Assembly: GCA_964017065.1 (NCBI GenBank)
Contig: OZ024787.1
Coordinates: 2,430,482 to 2,494,481 of the forward strand
From: Haliclona indistincta
Lineage: Eukaryota > Porifera > Demospongiae > Haplosclerida > Chalinidae
DNA length: 64,000 nt
Direction: 5' to 3'
Below the pieces are notes generated by a model. It was given only the letters and a program-made list of their open reading frames with translations, searched no databases and was not told the origin of the DNA. The translations under genes and the position numbers were made by a program. The stretch's first letter is position 1. Each line of letters opens with the position of its first letter. Shown here piece after piece: positions 41,531 through 52,620 of the stretch.

Positions 41531-43258
41531 ATGGCTACACAATACAACTTCATCACTGAGCCTCCAAAGAGTCGATTCTGTCCTGTTTGCTTTGAGCTAC
41601 TAACAGAGCCATACCTCAGTGACTGTGGTCATCATGTCTGCCACCAGTGTCACACAAAACTTCTCGCAGAATGCAAGATGGAGTGTCCAGAGTGTCGAGA
41701 ACCTAATGCTCTCTCTAGTGCTCGCCTCAACAAGTTCCTCCAGCGTGAGATCACTGACCTGAAGGTCTGCTGCCAACACCACAGAGAAGGCTGTAAGTGG
41801 ACAGGAGAGGTGAGGGAACTTCAGAACCATCTTGATCCTGACAAGAGGAAGTGTGACTACATCCTCCTGCCTTGCTCCTTTGGTTGTGGTGAGAGGATAC
41901 GGAGCGGCGCCATGAGAGAACACAAGGAGAGATACTGTACCAAGCGACAGATGAGCTGTCAATATTGCTCCTACTTTAGCTCGTGTGATAAAGTCATAGC
42001 AAAGCATCTCCCGATTTGCCTTCAGTCTCCCGTGACCTGCCCTAACAACTGCAAGAAGAAGGGACTCAAGAGAGAGCAACTTCAAGCACATATCGATGAG
42101 TGCCCTCTACAAGTGATCTCTTGTCCCTTTACCAGTGCCGGCTGCACTGTGAAAATGCCTCGAAATGAGATGGAAAACCATGAAGATGCCGCTATGCGCC
42201 AGCACCTTCGACTTATGGTAAAGCAAATGCAGCTGTTACAGCTCAACCAGGATGCCTCTACTCCTCCTGCAGCTACAATATCACCACCATTCCTCTATAA
42301 CCAAGTACCAATTGAGATCATTGTGAAAGATTTTAGTAAGAAGAAGGAAGCTAGTGAAAAGTGGTACAGTTTGCCATTTTATACCCACAACAGAGGCTAC
42401 AAGTTCCGTCTCATCGTGTACCCCAATGGCAATGGTACAGGTAGACAGTCTCACCTCTCAATACATTCTCAACTTATCAGAGGAAAATTTGATAATGAGT
42501 TAGAATGGCCATTTGAAGGAGACATCAGAGTAGAGCTACTGAACTGGAGAGAAGACAAGAATCACCATTCAAAGACAAATGAATACAACAAATTCATTGA
42601 TCCTAATACTTCTCGTTTCACCACACAATTCGAATCTGCGACTAGTTTTGGCAATGATCATTTCATATCTCACACTGACCTGGTGTCCACTAAGACAGAA
42701 TACTTGTGTGATGACTACCTCAAACTAAGAGTTAGTGTGGGAGTCTACTCCACACCTCTCCTTCACCTGACTCCAGCATGGCAGGACCCCCTCATCAGCA
42801 CCCAGTCTGGGGCTCAGACTCAGTTCACCTTACCAGGATATTCCATACACAATCAGTTCAACAGCAGCTACTGGAGTCCACTATTCACCACCAGCCAACG
42901 GGGTTATAGATTCGGTCTGGCAATCCGTGCTGATCATACTGGTGATGGTGAGACCAGCTACTTGTCGATTGCTGCTTTTATCGTGAAAGGTCTGCACGAT
43001 GACCACCTTCAGTGGCCTTTCACTGGTACCATCATCATTGAGTTCCTCAACTGGCTGGAGGACAAGGAACACTACAAGAAGACTATCCTAATTGATGCGA
43101 ACAAGAACTTTGATAGAGTTACTAAAGGGTTTATTGGAAAGATTACCGGTGATCTAAAGTTCATCTCTCGTTCCTTTCTTGAATCATCCGCTACTAACAC
43201 ACAATATCTTTACCAGGACTGTATTCGTGTGAGAGTACAAGCCATAGCCAACAATTAA
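41531..43258 (+). CDS. TRAF-like RING/zinc-finger protein with two MATH domains, gene 2
   Basis: An intronless frame of 575 codons with the same layout as gene 1: RING (residues 18-56), TRAF-type zinc fingers (about 80-215) and two MATH-like domains (about 255-400 and 415-575). Differences from gene 1 include FGCGERIRSG for FGCDEMVRSG, a three-residue TQT insertion before QFTLPGYS, and an extra GDG in the RADHTGDGETSYLS loop. The first 200 bp upstream and the 3' flank are also paralogous, so whole segments duplicated. Predicted cytoplasmic E3 ligase/adaptor; substrate unknown. Confidence 0.88.
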   Translation: MATQYNFITEPPKSRFCPVCFELLTEPYLSDCGHHVCHQCHTKLLAECKMECPECREPNALSSARLNKFLQREITDLKVCCQHHREGCKWTGEVRELQNHLDPDKRKCDYILLPCSFGCGERIRSGAMREHKERYCTKRQMSCQYCSYFSSCDKVIAKHLPICLQSPVTCPNNCKKKGLKREQLQAHIDECPLQVISCPFTSAGCTVKMPRNEMENHEDAAMRQHLRLMVKQMQLLQLNQDASTPPAATISPPFLYNQVPIEIIVKDFSKKKEASEKWYSLPFYTHNRGYKFRLIVYPNGNGTGRQSHLSIHSQLIRGKFDNELEWPFEGDIRVELLNWREDKNHHSKTNEYNKFIDPNTSRFTTQFESATSFGNDHFISHTDLVSTKTEYLCDDYLKLRVSVGVYSTPLLHLTPAWQDPLISTQSGAQTQFTLPGYSIHNQFNSSYWSPLFTTSQRGYRFGLAIRADHTGDGETSYLSIAAFIVKGLHDDHLQWPFTGTIIIEFLNWLEDKEHYKKTILIDANKNFDRVTKGFIGKITGDLKFISRSFLESSATNTQYLYQDCIRVRVQAIANN

Positions 43259-43654
43259 ACCATCGTTATACTACAATTATTAGTAACTGATTGTCATGTG
43301 TGTGTACTGTTAACAACTTATTGTAATTCATTTGATGAAGGTGGCAGTCAGCAGATTAGTACAGTGGTTTGTATGTATGCCGATTATGGTTTGATTCTCA
43401 CCGAAAGTGTACTGTAGATAACCGTAAACGTTGAAATTTCCGGTAGCTTAATTTTTGCAAATTTCGCAAATTTCGCAAGTGCCGTCAATCGCCAAATTCA
43501 CCTGTTTTTTGCTAATAGCTTTTATACAGGGCAATGCCCAAAAAATTGTGAAATTCAATGAATGCATTCTCTTAGCAACACACAATATTCTACACTCTTG
43601 CTTTCAACTGTGTCAAACAAGGATTTAGCAGTAAAAACGTCTTTGCCTCTCTCT
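43259..43654. other. 3' flank of TRAF-like gene 2
   Basis: Paralogous to 32964-33327 and 38764-39130; no gene is seen. Confidence 0.5.
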
Positions 43655-44166
43655 AAAAGATGAGCAGTTGATGTAAGCAATTGGGATGCAGCCCTCACTG
43701 AAAAGGTATCGCATAGCGGGAAATTTTCGTGAGAGAAAATTTTTGCGAATGCGCGAGATAGAGCATTTCGCGAATAATATTTTCGCGAATCAGCGCTATT
43801 GTCCTATCTTTTTCAACAAAACGAGACATTCGCGAATAGCCTGTAATTCGCGAAATTTGTAAAAATATTCTCCCGCGAAAATTTTCCGCTATACGGTAGT
43901 TCTCTATCGACTCCTCCAGGCTGTTACGGTGAAATTCATCAACCGTATGCAATACAGTTATTTCAAAGATACAGGATTACTTTGCTGGACAAGAGTAGCC
44001 CATGTCAACACGTCACAGTCTGGTGCCACCTGCCCTCAGGGACTGACACAGACAACCCTCTCAGGACTGACTCTCTGTGGCCGGAATGGTCCTGCAGGAT
44101 GTCAGAGCACAGTGTTCTCCACACTAGGACTGAACTACTCTCAAGTGTGTGGACAACTACGAGGGT
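43655..44166 (+). pseudogene. Fibrinogen-like relic (copy 18) carrying a MITE
   Basis: The gatgagcagttgatg relic, as at 33328, is split by a MITE (43709-43896) and then continues with a well-preserved middle piece: WTRVAHVNTSQSGATCPQGL through VCGQLRG (43984-44163). It ends abruptly. The middle piece is longer and cleaner than at 33475-33545, which suggests it was restored by exchange with another copy or that the relic at 33 kb lost more. Confidence 0.75.
43709..43896. mobile_element. MITE with TA target duplication, copy A
   Basis: Ends tcgcatagcgggaaatttt and aaattttccgctatacgg are inverted, flanked by TA at 43707-43708 and 43897-43898. The interior repeats attttcgcgaat-type motifs. The empty site is seen at 33378-33390 (aaaaggtaattctct). 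A second copy lies at 53611-53814. Confidence 0.75.
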
Positions 44167-45463
44167 GCACCAGATAGTCTTGGTAATGAAAGGGAATGTC
44201 AAAAGCACAGCAACAGTCATGTCACGGTCAAACTCATGTTTGTAACACGAGAGTAACTATAGCCATAAAGTCACAATAATGTACTGTAGGTAGACCTGTA
44301 CTACACCAAGATCAGCAGTAAAGATCAGATCACACAATGTACAGTAGAGGACTGGTAGAAGACAAAAAATTGACGTTTCATTGTCTTTCTACGATCGATG
44401 AAACGATCATACAGTACTGGCATGTTATTAGACGCAATGTTATTAGACGTTATTAGACTGGCATGTTATTAGACGTTATTAGACTGGCATGTTATTAGAC
44501 GCATCCCGCATAAACGCATATTTCCACAGCAAAGAAATATGCGTTTATGCGGGATGCACCTAATCAAGAGCGATTTTTAAAATACAAGTATAATATTGAG
44601 CTCTGCAGCAAAACGTGTGCTAAACAAGCAAGTATACACCTATACGCGAGCTGCACCTTATAACGTGTCAGTACGGTATCCCGCTACACGATCGCGATTT
44701 TTCAAAGTATGCGCTATATGGTCACGCTGCTACACAGTATTACTAGAGCTGCTCTTGGCACCTTACACCTTACTTCAGCTTGTCTCGCCAGTATTCTCTA
44801 CCATCCTTGATCGTTAAACTGCTCAATAACAAGAAAGAGTGAGGGGCTAATTGAGTCACAAATATTTATGAGCGGTATTTTGACAATTTGGGTGAATTTG
44901 CATATTGGTGAATTTAATTTCAGCGCCCAGGTTCACACATTACTTTACTAGAAAAAGCAGATTTAGGCGACGAAAGCTTGACGATTCACCTCAATTTCCT
45001 CTCGCTACATGATAATGTGAAGCTACACAGTCACACAGTGGAGCTCATGTACTCTGAACCTCTGAAATGAGGACACCAAATGAGTGCTTTGCTCTGAAAT
45101 GTTTCACGTGCATATTTCAGCTCTTGAAACACAGATACCTTCAAATTTTTGTCCCGTAACACATTTTTACATCATGTTGGTGTCTAGAGTACATACACAG
45201 CATATAATTATATTATACTTTAAACACGATACATGTAAACTGTAGCTATGTCACGACCAGATGACTGCTGTTGTTATTCGAACAAGCAACTGTTGCCAAT
45301 TCATGAAAGAACATGGATTTAAGGCAAACAGATAAGCAGCTGCCAGCAACAATCATGTAAAATTCCAGGTAAATAATAATTAGTCGCTGTGTTGTACAGC
45401 AAGACAGAGTTGCTATAAAACATTGCAACCGGCATAAACTATTTATTATACTGTGAAAATAGC
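44167..45463. other. Intergenic, copy 18 to copy 19
   Basis: No gene is seen. It includes short tandem repeats (44418-44500), a perfect hairpin (44501-44557), and from 44840 the common upstream blocks of type A copies, with TATAAA at 45414-45419. Confidence 0.5.
44418..44557. repeat. Tandem tggcatgttattagacg units followed by a perfect hairpin
   Basis: Several direct units (tggcatgttattagacg, with partial ttattagac units) occupy 44418-44500. They run into a hairpin with 23-bp perfect arms (44501-44523 and 44535-44557; arm starts gcatcccgcataaacgcata) and an 11-nt loop. Confidence 0.75.
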
Positions 45464-46447
45464 ATGGCTATGAAAATAATCTGTTTACTGGTTCTACTGT
45501 TGGCTCATGTAGTGAGTGGGTTCACTCCAGTCATCTACCATCCCCAGACCACACCTGAATGTGGTCAGGGTAACCCTCTACAAGATGACCAGTTGATGGA
45601 GGCACTCAGCAAGATCCATCAGGAGCTAGATCCTCCAGGATGCTACCATCCTCAAAACAGATCTTGTCAAGAGATTTTCTACTGCTTCCCATCAGCTCCC
45701 TCAGGCTACTACCAGATACGTGTTCCCAATGGCTCACTAGTGCAGGTCTACTGTGACATGGAGGGGACCAACTGTGGAGGAGAGGGAGGCTGGAGGAGAG
45801 TGGCTTATGTCAACATGTTACAGTCTGGTGCCACCTGCCCTCAGGGACTGACACAGACAACCCTCTCAGGACTGACTCTCTGTGGCCGGAATGGACCTGT
45901 TGGATGTCAGAGCACAGTGTTCTCCACACTAGGACTGAACTACTCTCAAGTGTGTGGACAGCTACGAGGCTATCAATATGGATCACCAGATGCTTTTGGT
46001 CCCTATTTGGACAATCCTTCACTAACAATTGACAGTGTATATGTTGATGGAGTATCCATCACATACGGTAGTGCTCCTCGCAAGCACATATGGACGTATG
46101 CTAACGGAGTGAATCTTGTGCACCCAACACCACAATTTAATTGTCCCTGCAATACTGGTAATGCTGTTGTTACTCCTCCATTTGTTGGTAGTGACTACTA
46201 CTGTGAGACTGGTGACAATGATAAACAATGCTGTGATCACTCCACGCTTTACTCTAACGACGCACTGTGGGATGGACAGCAATGTCCTGGTGAGGAGGCT
46301 CCCTGCTGTACTCACCCCAACATGCCATGGTTCAACAAGACACTCAGCAAGACCACCACTGAAGACATTGAACTGAGAGTGTGTGGAGATGAGCCCGTTA
46401 CCAATGAAGACACTCCTCTTGAAGTGATTGAACTGTTTGTACGCTAA
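45464..46447 (+). CDS. Fibrinogen-like secreted protein, copy 19 (type A, intact)
   Basis: An intronless frame of 327 codons. The leader MAMKIICLLVLLLAHVVSG has three more residues than copies 1 and 11, as in copy 12. It is followed by the fibrinogen-like half and the complete C-terminal module. NMLQSG replaces NMSQSG, removing one N-glycosylation sequon, and SKTTTEDIEL replaces SETTTEDIEL. The HPTPQFNCPCNTGNAVVTPP segment equals that of copy 11. Predicted secreted; function unknown. Confidence 0.85.
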   Translation: MAMKIICLLVLLLAHVVSGFTPVIYHPQTTPECGQGNPLQDDQLMEALSKIHQELDPPGCYHPQNRSCQEIFYCFPSAPSGYYQIRVPNGSLVQVYCDMEGTNCGGEGGWRRVAYVNMLQSGATCPQGLTQTTLSGLTLCGRNGPVGCQSTVFSTLGLNYSQVCGQLRGYQYGSPDAFGPYLDNPSLTIDSVYVDGVSITYGSAPRKHIWTYANGVNLVHPTPQFNCPCNTGNAVVTPPFVGSDYYCETGDNDKQCCDHSTLYSNDALWDGQQCPGEEAPCCTHPNMPWFNKTLSKTTTEDIELRVCGDEPVTNEDTPLEVIELFVR

Positions 46448-47594
46448 TTTAAATGCACTTAACATTTTTAAATATTGCGCCATAAAGTTTAAGTCGTTGT
46501 AAACAACAGTTTTATTGATCGAATCGGCGTGTTCCTGATTTCGAGAAAACCATACATACGTTCCTCGTGACGTGGGTAGTTGTCATCATCGAATGGCGGC
46601 AAGCCGGTAGACAAGGGGTTCTGAAAAACCACCAAGTCTCCTGAAAGGTCCACTTTACCTGGCTGCTATTATAGTAAATATTGAAGCAACTTGCTTTGTT
46701 TTTTCTTTTTAAAATTAATAGCAATACACATTTGTTGATCCTGCACAAGGAGATAATGAATTGGGCAAATTTTAGGGTGCGCTTTGCACTGCTGCAAAGA
46801 AACCGCCCTCTTTCAAGGGCTGGCTACGGCCTCGAGTGGGGCTTGCTCAGGTTCACCCAAAGCAAAAGTCCTTGGGTAAGTGAATTTCATCTGGTCAGAC
46901 AAAATGTGTTCACACTACATGTGCACGATGTGACAGCCAACAAAATACATGATCAGCATCAACAGGAATAATTATTATTATTACACAAAGCAAACCAATC
47001 AGCGTCGAATCATTGTCTACTGATCTACTGCTAGTTACATGTATTGACCAGAGCAATTAGCAATGAGCTGGTTATACTAGTTATTAATAATTACTGATCA
47101 TTTTTAATAAAAATAATTATCATTGTATAATGCAGTTTCATAGGGTCAGGGACTCAGGGCACTTTTCAGCCAACTGGCTTTCGGAATTGCCAAAATTATT
47201 TTCAATGTCAGTTTCAGGTTCCCGTCATTCTGTTATTCATCAGTTGAAATCTATATTATGCCATACTCAACTGTTTATTTGTAACTTCATAATGAATGCT
47301 GTTGAACTAGCTAATAGCTGTAGACTTCCTCTAGTTGTGTCGACAAGCACTAACAGCAAACAGGTTGTGCAACAGTTCTATTGTAAACTGACAGAAAGTA
47401 TTATACATTCCTGTGCAAGCGACTGGTTTATTACTATAAGAGAGTTTAAACTAAATGGTACAGATAACACTATCAATACACATACTACAATCAACTTATC
47501 CTTATCTCAGTTATACCATACAGTGCATACCTGTTGTAAACAAAAGTGTGTATTTATAAAGAGCATCACAACTGCATCAAATTTATCATATGAG
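46448..47594. other. Intergenic, copy 19 to copy 20
   Basis: The A-type 3' flank block extends to about 47110. From 47130 the region matches 28395-28660, and from 47335 the upstream block seen at 7500-7755. A long frame from 47130 runs without a stop into copy 20, but its sequence is promoter-type flank and is not taken as coding. Confidence 0.5.
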
Positions 47595-49283
47595 ATGGCA
47601 GCTCAACCTGTCTGTGTGCTGTTCTATCTACTGCTGGCTGGTGGTGTAGTGAGTGGGTTCACTCCAGTCACCTATCCAGTATCCTCTGAGTGTGGTCAGT
47701 ATGACAAACTGCAGGATCAACACTTGATGGAGACACTCGGACAGATCCAGCAGCAGCTAGACTGCCACCCTTCAATGAACATATCTTGTCAAGAAATTCT
47801 TCACTGCTTCCCATCAGCTCCCTCAGGCTATTACCAGATACGTGTTTCCAATGGCTCACTAGTGCAGGTCTACTGTGACATGGAGGGGACCAACTGTGGA
47901 GGAGAGGGAGGCTGGACAAGAGTGGCCCATGTCAACATGTCACAGTCTGGTGCCACCTGCCCTCAGGGACTGACACAGACAACCCTCTCAGGACTGACTC
48001 TCTGTGGCCGGAATGGTCCTCCAGGATGTCAGAGCACAGTGTTCTCCACACTAGGACTGATTTACTCTCAAGTATGTGGACAACTACGAGGCTATCAACG
48101 TGGTGCACCAGATGCTTTTCGATCTTATTATCTCAATTCTTCACAAACAATTGACAGTGTATATGTGACCGCGTCTAGGAAAACCGACCAAATCGCGCAA
48201 ATCATCGAACTAAGATATTAGCGTTTTAGTACGCTCGACTGAATTTTGTGGGAAATCGAGTTATGTGGTCTGGAGGATAGTTCCATCATTCCTGCATGTT
48301 CTCGAGGTAGTCCCGTGTCCCAGAACGCTCTAGTTGTTCTGTACGAAGCGTTTGTTTAGCACTACCAAGTTTCTGTTCGCCCGTATACCAATGCAATAAT
48401 TTTGTTGTCACGCGCTCACCATGGCAACGCTAGGCTGACAGCACGAGCGCTTGCTAAGCAAGAGCAGGCTTTGTTTGTGACACTGTACCTTGTTTAGTCA
48501 TCTCTAGACTTCTATGAAGCAGGATGGAAAGAGATACAACGACAAATCCAACGCTAGCCATTGTTTCAGACGTTTCTTTTCGTTGGTGGGCGTGGTCACG
48601 TTGTATTCAAATTTACGTATACGGAATATTAGAGCGAATATACGGAAGTTAATTTTCGAACTAAAAATTAAATTTTCACAATACAATACTTTACCAATAG
48701 CGCTCGCGTTTGGCATTATATCTTAGCGACGGAATGCGCGATCTAGACGCTTCAAGAACTGCTGTACTCGCCAAGGATAGTGGAATCTAATGGTGCCAAT
48801 AACTCGATTTTTATAATTTGCGCGATTTGGTCGGTTTTCCCAGAGACGGTCACATATGTTGATGGAGTATCCATCACATACGGTAGTGCTCCTCGCAAGC
48901 ACATCTGGACCTATGCTAATGGATTGAATCTTGTGTACCCAAATTCTGGAGGGACAAAGTTAAATTTTCCATATAATTGTCCTTGCAACGAAGGCAATCC
49001 TGCAGTTGCTCCTCCTTATGTTGGTAGTGACTACTACTGTGAGACTGGTGACAATGATAAACAATGCTGTGATCACGCCACCCTTTTCTCTAACGACGCA
49101 CTGTGGGATGGACAGCAATGTCCTGGTGAGGAGGCTCCCTGCTGTACTCATCCCAACATGCCATGGTTCAACAAGACACTCAGTGAGACCACTACTGAGG
49201 ACATTGAACTGAGACTGTGTGGAGATCAACCCACTACCAATGAAGACATTCCTCTTCAAGTGATTGAACTCTTTGTACTATAA
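47595..49283 (+). pseudogene. Fibrinogen-like copy 20 (type B) interrupted by a TIR transposon
   Basis: The gene is open from the type B leader (AQPVCVLFYLLLAGGVVSG) to TIDSVY at 48164, is then interrupted by a 689-bp element, and resumes as YVDGVSITY with a complete C-terminus to ELFVL at 49283. The two halves carry no other lesion. The second half has the most distinctive variable segment in the array (VYPNSGGTKLNFPYNCPCNEGNPAVAPPYVG, given in two parts: VYPNSGGTKLNFPYN and CPCNEGNPAVAPP). Insertion is therefore recent relative to the gene. Confidence 0.88.
48165..48853. mobile_element. Non-autonomous TIR transposon with ATAT target duplication
   Basis: The ends are GTGACCG and CGGTCAC, followed inward by inverted aggaaaaccgaccaaatcgcg and its complement. 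ATAT occurs on both sides (48161-48164 and 48854-48857). Removing the element and one ATAT restores the gtatatgttgatgg string present in all other copies. There is no ORF long enough for a transposase. The superfamily is not assigned. Confidence 0.85.
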
Positions 49284-50000
49284 ATCCAGATAATGAACTA
49301 TGTAGAGTGTGTCAGTTGTAGACATGTAGTGTTGTAGTAGTAAAGTTGTGAAGTATGTAAATAGCCTTCTTTATTGAAAAAGGCAATTAATAATTTCCTC
49401 AAAATATTAGAGAATGATACACAAACAGCACTATACATGTACCTCACACATGTCAATCCCATAACAAAAATAACTCATGTTATAAGAGACACAGACATGT
49501 AGTAAAGATGTTGACAAATTGTGCCCTCCATCACCGCATTGCTAAGGTTGGTTTACAGTACAACACAGTGGGTGTTTCAAGTCTAACTTTGTGTCACAGT
49601 TTTCAGTATCACAAACCAGACTGTTGACAGTCAAATCTGTCCATGTAGTGTTATGCAATGTGTGTGTTCAAAAGCGGACTCACAACTAGATTTAACAACT
49701 AGGAAAGAATAATCGGACGATACAGGTCAACATTTGATAATTGTGAACATATTTAATTATTTACCTAAGATGAGTCTCACAGACTTAGCAGGTCATGAAT
49801 GACAACACCACTAGCAGTAACACATAGTGCTAGTAGTGTATTAGTGTAATTGTATTAGTGTACCAGTACATGGGAATGTAGAAAAGGAAATGACAATATG
49901 CAACATTATCTCACTTTACTCAAACCAAAATGTTTTCACTAAATACATTTAAAGCTATGCATTGTTTCCTCAAGATCTCTAACAACGCTTGATCTATAGC
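49284..50000. other. Intergenic, copy 20 to copy 21
   Basis: No gene is seen. Unlike the other intergenic blocks, it does not match the common A or B flanks. Confidence 0.4.
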
Positions 50001-50950
50001 ATGGCAGCAAAAACGGTCCGTGTGCTGTTCTACCTACTGCTGGCTGGTGGTGTAGTGAGTGGGTTCACTCCAGTCACCTGTCCAGTATCCTCTGAGTGTG
50101 GTCAGTATGACCCACTGCAGGATCAACACTTGATGGAGACTCTCGAACAGGTCCAGCAGCAGCTGGATTGCCACCCTTCAAAGAACAGATCTTGTCAAGA
50201 GATTCTTCACTGCTTCCCATCAGCTCCCTCAGGCTACTACCAGATACGTGTTCCCAATGGCAGGTCTACTGTGACATGGAGGGGACCAACTGTGGAGGAG
50301 AGGGAGGCTGGACGAGAATCGCCTATCTCAACATGTCCCAGTCTGGAGCTACCTGCCCTCAAGGACTGACAAAAATGATAACGTCTGGTGTGACATATTG
50401 TCAAAATTCAAACGTCGGTTGTCAAGGCACAACTTTCTCTTCACTTGGTCTAAACTACACAAGAGTGTGTGGCAGGCTGCGAGGATACCAGTGAGGTGTA
50501 CCAACTGCTTTTGGTCCTTACTTACAAGACAAATCTCTCACGGTTAGTGATGGTTACGTTAACGGCGCATCCATCACATACGGGACTAAACATATTTGGA
50601 CTTATGCTACTGGAATCAATCTTAGAAATGAATATTATCGATTTTTTGAATGCCCGTGTAATACCGGTACCACTGCTATGACTCCTCCTTATGTTGGTAG
50701 TGACTACTACTGTGAGACTGGTAACAATGAAGTAGGGACGATAACTGGAGCGATACAAGTTAGTGATCCACTGTGGGATGGACAGCAATGTCCTGGTGAG
50801 GAGGCTTCCTGCTGCACTCACCCCAACATGCCATGGTTCAACAAGACACTCAGTGAGACCACCACTGAGGATATCCAGGTTAAACTGTGCCAAGACCACA
50901 GCACCAGATACACATTGCTTGACCTTATTGAGCTATTTATAATATACTGA
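50001..50950 (+). pseudogene. Fibrinogen-like copy 21 (divergent type B, broken)
   Basis: The type B leader and PSAPSGYYQIRVPNG are intact. Ten bases of the SLVQV codons are missing near 50260, which shifts the frame. The recovered frame (WTRIAYLNMSQSGATCPQGL) stops again at a TGA after RLRGYQ (50492-50494), then continues through NGASITYG, KHIWTYATG, CPCNTG, PPYVGSDYYCETGN, WDGQQCPGEEASCC to ELFIIY. The centre (VTYCQNSNVGCQGTTFSSLGLNYTRVCG) is closest to copies 6 and 10. It is the last copy of the array before the conserved gene block. Confidence 0.85.
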
Positions 50951-51335
50951 ACAAATAAGACACATAACAGTTTCATGCATATCCTTTGTTCATTGTTGCC
51001 AGTGAATGTTTTCATTTGATGAACACATACCCAGGACAGAGTAAAGCTATTCACGTTACAGCTAGTGTAGTAGTCCAGGATCAATCAGATGCAGACACAA
51101 CAAATGGGGTGCAGCGCGTCGATAAGAAGATCCTACAGCTAGCTAGACAAACAAGTGCATGAACTGGTGTTTGGTTCAGTATTAATTTGTTGTAACAGCT
51201 TGATACATTTACATAAGGGTTAAAACAAGTACTGTTTACATACTCTTATTCACTAAACGAGCGAGTAACTAAATAATCTCAATTAATTTTGAACACATAA
51301 TAAAGACACACAATCAACACTGTGATGGTTCTTGT

Positions 51336-51366
51336 TATGCCTCGGTGGGTGGAGCCACGAGGCATA
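51336..51366. repeat. Short hairpin heading a dispersed repeat
   Basis: tatgcctcg and cgaggcata arms, then a gtctgtctgt run. Ends of the repeat unit could not be set. Confidence 0.4.
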
Positions 51367-52620
51367 CAATAATCGTGCGTGTCTGTCTGTATGTCTGTCC
51401 GCTCTAATTCTGAAAAACTGCAAAGAATCAGCTGGTGGTACTTGCAATATCGACATAAGACGTTAAGAGCTCGAACTTGATGGTCTTAGATTTGAATTAA
51501 AGCTTTGTTCGTGAGTTATGGCGCGATTTGCTTACTTTGTTTACCGTTGCTGGTGATCTGGACTTCTCCGAAGTCGAATGTGTCCATGGCTAACTGGCTA
51601 GCAGATTGTAGGTTCGATATGGACTACAGGATAGCGTGGTGGGTCCGATATAATTCAGCAAAAACCAAAAAAGCTGTCCTTGCCTTTGTGCACACCCATG
51701 CAGCTAATTACTACACTGTGGTAGCATACTATTGGCTTCTGTAATTTTTGCCAGCTTGTATCAGCATTGTACTTAATAAATCTGTTACAATCATCATCTG
51801 CTGATGGAATAGCTGTAGTTGCTGTGTGCTGTCAAAGCATGTCCAGTGTGCAGTATGCATGCAATTCCACCGAGTCATCTGCACCATTGGTGCTTCATTA
51901 ATATAATATTTAGTGACTTCACACAACCTGTGCATGACACGTGTGGTTTGTAGCACTTTTCTGTGCACATGTGAGTTGGTACTTGCGAGTTGCTTTTCAC
52001 TAACTGAGTATTCGATTAATCCGAGAGTACTCGTTGCATAATTGTTAATCATTTGCACAGACAATCATAGCTACTTCAGAATAAAGAGCCTACTATTAAC
52101 GGACAAGCTACACCACACTGTATGTAGTCGCCGCTTCTTGAATGTCAGTTACAGTACGCTGGCACATCAAAGCAATCCACAGATAGACAATAACTACAAT
52201 AAGATGATACCCTTAACACATCACCTTCAATCATTCAAAGAGTGAAGACATTGTAATGATGACAAGTCCTAGCTGCTGATTAATGCTGTCGTCTATTACT
52301 AACTCAAGTCGTATCTTACTTGCAGAGTTGTACGAGTAAATATCTTTGTTTTCACTTTTCAGTAAATCTACGACAACCCCTTCTCGTGATGAAGGGAATT
52401 GAAGCCAATGGCGAATAGTGATCAAAACGAGAGTATCGAAATTCAAATGACATAAAGTGTACAATGAGCAAGAGACTGCTCTATCAAAATTTAATACCAA
52501 TTACGCAACGTTAATGACAAAGTACTGTTAGTCTGCATGCACTCAAAACCCTAAAAACAGCTATTTATTGAGCTGCAGTTTGTCATAGTATCTTGTTCGC
52601 ATTAACTTAGTGACATTGTT

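Noticed and set aside
47130..47594. Open frame continuous with copy 20 upstream of its ATG
   Set aside because: The same sequence at 7526 and 16350 is promoter-type flank not joined to a coding frame. The conserved leader ATG at 47595 is the better start.
52231..52500. Minus ORF of 89 codons as a possible further EXOC7 exon
   Set aside because: No resemblance to the Exo70 segment expected after SVELSNV, and no clear splice acceptor.
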